Positions 55,327-64,000 of a stretch of DNA of 64,000 nucleotides are shown in pieces. Numbering within the stretch: the stretch's first letter is position 1; every line of letters begins with the position of its first letter. Position numbers and translations under genes: made by a program. The notes below the pieces were generated by a model. It saw only the letters and a program-made list of their open reading frames with translations. It was not told the origin of the DNA and did not search any database. The stretch is from Denticeps clupeoides (Eukaryota > Chordata > Actinopteri > Clupeiformes > Denticipitidae): the NCBI RefSeq assembly GCF_900700375.1, contig NC_041712.1:19427280-19491279 (forward strand), read 5' to 3'.

Positions 55327-56942
55327 ATGGCGATGGAAGGGTTCTTGATTCCGCCGTACAGCATCGCCGGTTACCCCGGCTGCGGCACGTACCACCATGG
55401 TAACCCCAAGTTTAAGTACCAGAGCTGGAATAAGAAGGGTAACCTGTACGTCCCGCCCGACGCCATTGACTATTTGGACTTCTGTAAGCGCGCTCAGCTG
55501 AAGGCCATCTTGTCGCAGGTGAACCCCGGCCTCACGCCTCGTCTGCGGCGGGCCAACACCAAGGACTTCGGGGTGCAGGTGAACCCCAAGGTGGACGCCA
55601 CGGTGCAGTGCTCCCTGGGACCCAAAACCCTGTTCTACCTGGAGGACAAGAGGGCGTCTCCCGCGGCGGCGTCGCCGCTGTCGAGTCCCTTCCTCCGGAA
55701 GCCGCCGAGCACCCCGGTGAACAACGTGCGCTTCTCCCGCCCGGTGGCCATCTACTCCCCGGTGTTCGACCGCAGGTTCTTCCCGCTGGCCGCCGGCAGC
55801 ACGGACGAGGAGCCCTCGGACACGGACGCCGAGCGCAGCGGCGAGGAGCTCCGGTCCGAGCTGGAGGAGGAGGCGCGTCGGGAGAACCGCGATGTCCTCC
55901 TGCGCCGGACGCAGAAGAAGTTCAACTTCCAGGTGCGACGTGGACTGTCAGCGCAGCTTGACGTGGCTTCTCCGCCCGTTCTCCTGTCGTTACGATGCCC
56001 AGCATACGGTGACACAGCGCATGTCCCCTGCTTCTAAAGCCATCTCCATAAGTGAGCAGTGGGTGGGCGTCTGGATTCGAACCGGCAACCTTCAGATTAT
56101 GGGGCTGCTTCCTTACCCGCCACCACTGCCCCCTGACTTGTCTGGACCTTGGGGTTCACCCACAACTCCAACATAATCTGCCTCATATTAGGGCAGTGGT
56201 GACCTAGCTGTTAAGGAAGCGGCCCCGTAATCAGAAGGTTGCCGGTTCGAGTCCCGATCCGCCGAGGTGCCACTGCGCAAAGCACCCTGCTCCCCGGGTG
56301 CCCGTCGTGGCTGCTCACTAAGGGTGATGGTTAAAGGCGGAGGATTCATTTCGTTATGGGCTTATTAACCAAAATGTTTCGTCCCCAGTCCAAAAAGACA
56401 CTGAACTAAGCACGTGAACATTCTACAGCCATTTGGTAAAATCATATATAATTTTTTTCAGTTTCTGGAGCAGAAGTACGGCTTTTTCCACTGCGGCAAG
56501 TGCAATATTCGGTGGGAGAGTGCTTACGTGTGGTGCATCTCAGGAACCTCTAAGGTAAGCGTGTCTTCTCGCCGACCGGTACGCGGTTCTGCTGGTCCCA
56601 GCTTCCTCTGCTTCACCCCGGCTTCTGTAAATGCAGGTGTACTTCAAGCAGCTTTGCCGGAAGTGTCAGATTGCGTATAATCCGTACAGAGTGGAGTCCA
56701 TTCAGTGCCTGGTCTGTAGGCTTATTTAAAGTTCATTTTTGGGGTTTTTTTTTTTTTTTTTTGCATGTTCCAATCTTTTTATTTATTAATTAAACCAGGC
56801 CTGTGGTCAGACCCGTTGCACTTGTGAGCGGAAAGTGAGGCACATAGACTTGAAGCGGCCGCATCGCCAGGACCTGTGTGGCCGTTGCAAGGGCAAGCGG
56901 CTCTCCTGCGACGCCACATACAGCTTCAAGTACATCGTTTGA
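55327..56942 (+). CDS. zar1l: zygote arrest 1-like RNA-binding protein, complete
   Basis: Oocyte/early-embryo protein that binds maternal mRNAs (translational control sequence recognition in the ZAR family). Exons are 55327-55932, 56462-56554, 56637-56711 and 56799-56942: 918 nt, 305 aa. The N-terminal part has the family blocks RAQLKAILSQVNPGLTPRL and VNPKVDATVQCSLGPKTL. A Pro/Ser and acidic linker follows, then a 103-residue C-terminal zinc-binding domain. That domain has CxxC pairs (FHCGKC, LCRKC, CLACG, LCGRCKGK) and the conserved end SCDATYSFKYIV. Neighbours kl/rfc3 and fry (human 13q13) favour zar1l over zar1, which neighbours FRYL in human. AATAAA is near 57022. Intron 1 holds an inverted SINE pair. 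Confidence 0.93.
55990..56126 (-). repeat. SINE family A, reverse, zar1l intron 1
   Basis: GCATACGGTGACACAGCGCA, ATTCGAACCGGCAACCTTCA and GGGGCTGCTTCCTTACC; central body reduced. Confidence 0.87.
56188..56362 (+). repeat. SINE family A, forward, zar1l intron 1
   Basis: GGGCAGTGGTGACCTAGCTG head, GGTTGCCGGTTCGAGTCCC and GGTGATGGTTAAAGGCGGAG. Lies 60 bp from the reverse copy. Confidence 0.92.
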
Positions 56943-57104
56943 ACGTGTGATTTGTCCTTGTTTTATAACATGCACTTTTGAAATGAACCACTGTCTTTTT
57001 CTACCCCTTTATCTGAAGCATAAATAAAAATAAAAAATATGCATAATTTGGGTGCCTTTTTGTGCCTTTCCTTTCACCGTCTGACATTCCGCTGCCGCTC
57101 TTTT

Positions 57105-57345
57105 ACTTTACTTTACTTTTTATCCAAAGCAACTTACAAGAGGAAGACTCCAGCAATTCTCATTCAGTTTCTATAGATTGAGTTGCAAAACTGAGCCCTG
57201 ATAAGGCCTAACTTGTCAGGAAGGGACATGCTAGGGATTAAGTTTTTAAAACTTAAAGTATCCGCTAGTCTACTGGAGCAGAGCAAGTTCTTCCACCAGC
57301 CCGGGACAACAAAGGATACTTGGTAGTATTGAGTAGCATTTGGCA
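57105..57345 (-). repeat. LINE 3' end, reverse
   Basis: (TTTAC)n followed by TATCCAAAGCAACTTACAAG, AGCAATTCTCATTCAGTTTC and GAGCCCTGATAAGGCCTAAC: reverse copy of the L2-like 3' end seen at 23.4 kb. Confidence 0.78.
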
Positions 57346-57589
57346 GATGCTCCTTTCAAGCACAAATTTAAGTGGATCCTTCATTTTGATAAATGGGGGT
57401 GTGTCCTCCCTGATTCCACCACCTTTGATTTTTTTTAAAATGGGGGTACCAGTCGAGCAGTGCTGGAGGATGGACTGTGCTGACCCTTCCTAGAGGAAGC
57501 CAGCAGCGGGAACGTAGCCGTGGTCTGGGAGGATTTGGGAAGGTTGAAAAGACCGCGGCGTTCTGGAGTGGCTTCTTGAAGGAAGACCA

Positions 57590-57832
57590 GCCAGGAGAAA
57601 CATTTGAAAGCTCACTTGTTTAAAAAGTATTTCAAACAAGTCTAACACATGCGCACACACGGGGGAAAAAAAAAAAAAAATTCTAGCATGTAACAATTTC
57701 CGAGCATGTTCTATGTTCAGTTTGGCCTTATCAGGGCTCTTAGTTTTGTAAACTCACAATCTATGGAAACTGAATGAGAATTGCTGGTGTCTTCCTCTTG
57801 TAAGTAGCTTTGGATAAAAGCACAGGAGTAAG
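57590..57832 (+). repeat. LINE 3' end, forward
   Basis: TTATCAGGGCTCTTAGTTTT, GAATTGCTGGTGTCTTCCTC and TAGCTTTGGATAAAAGC. With 57105-57345 it forms an inverted pair downstream of zar1l. Confidence 0.75.
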
Positions 57833-59355
57833 GTACAGTCGCCCAGTTCAGAGACCTGAACCGAGTGAGTGCCTGCTTCAGTTTACCGCTGGTCATTAAA
57901 ACGGGCCGACATCCAAGTTCGTTTGATATGTTTTACTGAGTTGGGATATAGACATGTAGAGAGCACCAACCTAAGGATTTCACAAAAACCTAAAAGTATT
58001 TACAAGATGAACTCAACCCCCGCAGGCTCTCTTCACACAGGTAGTTCCTCAGTGGGCAATTTTTTTTATTTTTTATTTTTTTCCCCCCCACCTCCCTTTC
58101 CACCAATTGCATGCCAATTTTCCTAAAACACACGCACACATACACGCAACTACTTACAAGAGCAGTGCTCCCTTTTGTACTTTTGTATACAAACATATTT
58201 TCCTCTTTTGTCAAAATATGCTTTTGTTAATAAATAGTCAAAATACAACTAAAGGTAAATACAGCAATGCATGCTTGGCAGTTTGGACCGACACAACGTA
58301 AAACCAGTCTGTGGAACCAAGTTGAAAATATAAAGGTCCTCGGGCTGCGATATACAGTAGAATTAGAAGGAAAGGGCCCGCGCACGCACACACACACAAA
58401 AGTGATGAGGTGTTGGGGCCCGGTCACTTCAGTAGCTTATGTAGTTGAACGTTATGCTGAATATCAGCACTGAGCGTCTTGGAGTGGATATGCACAAAAA
58501 ACGATATGTTGCAGGACGAGTGTTGGAACCACGATCGCGTGACGGGCGATTTTCACCAAAAAAAAAAACAGCTCTCAGATTTACGTGAAGCTATCAACAG
58601 CGACAGCAATGCGCTCGTGTGTTATACTCTGCGTTGTCACTATTGACGGTCCTATTACGTTTAAAGCGACACACATGGAAAAACCCACATTCTTCTGAGC
58701 AGTACAGTAGAAGGCCTTGTGTTAAGTGAAGCATTGCACGTTTTCCCGTAGGACAGTTTCTTAAAGGCTCAACGCCCATGGGAGACGGTCTCTCTGGCTT
58801 TGGCATATCCTCACTAATTGTGCAGTATCGTTTCTCAGTAGCAAAGGAGAAAAAAATAAAAACACTTCCTCTGTGACGTTCAAAAATACAGCAAAAAAAA
58901 AAAAGCACAAAAAAATCCATTTAGTGCAATAAAGCATGTGATTTAGTGACCTCAGTCGGAAATGTCTAGGAGTAACGGTTTGGTTTCTCCGCTACTTCCA
59001 CACGCCTGGAGGCCTGTTCCAGGCGACGTCTTGCCACTCAGGAGCTTGTCCTTCTTCAGCAGCGCCAATGCCGCCTGTCCCACTTTTCCCACGTAGGGGT
59101 AGATTGCGGGGAATTTGCCTGCAGTCGCGGGGCAGCTGCAGCAGCTCCCCCAGGCGACACAACGGGCTGGACCTTCCATGAAGGGCTGGGCGAAAGATAC
59201 GGCAGGCTGGGGGTGTCGGAGAGGGACACGGGGGTGGGAAAAGGGTGGCGAAGGCGTGAGACTTATGGCGGGTGGGAGTAAGCGGGGAGAGGAGGCGAGG
59301 GGAATGGCATCGGTGGTCCAGGCCAGGGTGGCGCCGGGGCGGAGCTCTCCTCCTG
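57833..59355 (-). other. probable fry 3' UTR
   Basis: Sequence downstream of the fry stop codon, with low-complexity T/A and C-rich runs near 58.06-58.10 kb where minus-strand polyadenylation signals could lie. No other coding structure is seen. A minus-strand TTTATT near 58.07 kb would give a 3' UTR of about 1.3 kb. Confidence 0.45.

Positions 59356-64000
<4,645 letters not shown>

Overview
The window is nuclear DNA from a ray-finned fish. The genes are split by many short, AT-rich introns with GT-AG boundaries, several protein-coding genes are single-copy vertebrate orthologues, and the intergenic DNA is full of teleost-type Tc1/mariner, hAT, tRNA-SINE, LINE and Gypsy sequences. The two abundant SINE families resemble ones I associate from memory with clupeiform or otomorph fish such as denticle herring. 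That is only a weak hint at species.

Left edge (1-6.2 kb): two housekeeping genes lie head to tail on the minus strand. They are hnrnpab (7 coding exons, 332 aa, complete CDS) and rack1 (8 exons, 317 aa, complete).

Middle (6.9-37.1 kb): an interferon-responsive gene cluster with heavy transposon load. It holds two nearly identical tandem IFI44/IFI44L-type GTP-binding genes (about 8.2-10.6 and 14.0-16.8 kb, + strand). A third, minus-strand copy (21.5-25.5 kb) has all seven coding exons, but one carries a frameshift. Further broken exons lie near 7.0, 19.3-19.6, 27.1 and 37.0 kb. The functional-looking copies have ISRE-type elements next to a TATA box. At 28.9-36.7 kb an old intron-containing Tc1/mariner-type transposon has been hit by two hAT elements and one LTR retrotransposon. 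Each insertion has clean target-site duplications.

Right part (38.0-64.0 kb): a block matching human 13q13. rfc3 (+, 356 aa) and kl (alpha-klotho, -, 981 aa) converge. Then comes a repeat-rich gap, then zar1l (+, 305 aa), which converges on the last eleven coding exons of fry (-, partial, 545 aa seen). BRCA2, N4BP2L1/2, PDS5B and STARD13, which lie in or beside this interval in human, are not seen here.

Functional themes: RNA binding and translation (hnrnpab, rack1), interferon response (IFI44-like), DNA replication clamp loading (rfc3), FGF23 co-receptor and mineral homeostasis (kl), maternal mRNA control (zar1l) and cell morphogenesis (fry). Apart from the IFI44-like cluster, the genes are neighbours by synteny rather than parts of one pathway. 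I see no tRNA, rRNA or CRISPR features. I did not find a system I could honestly call wholly new. The strongest items are the IFI44-like inverted/tandem cluster with duplicated interferon promoters and the four-element nested transposon.
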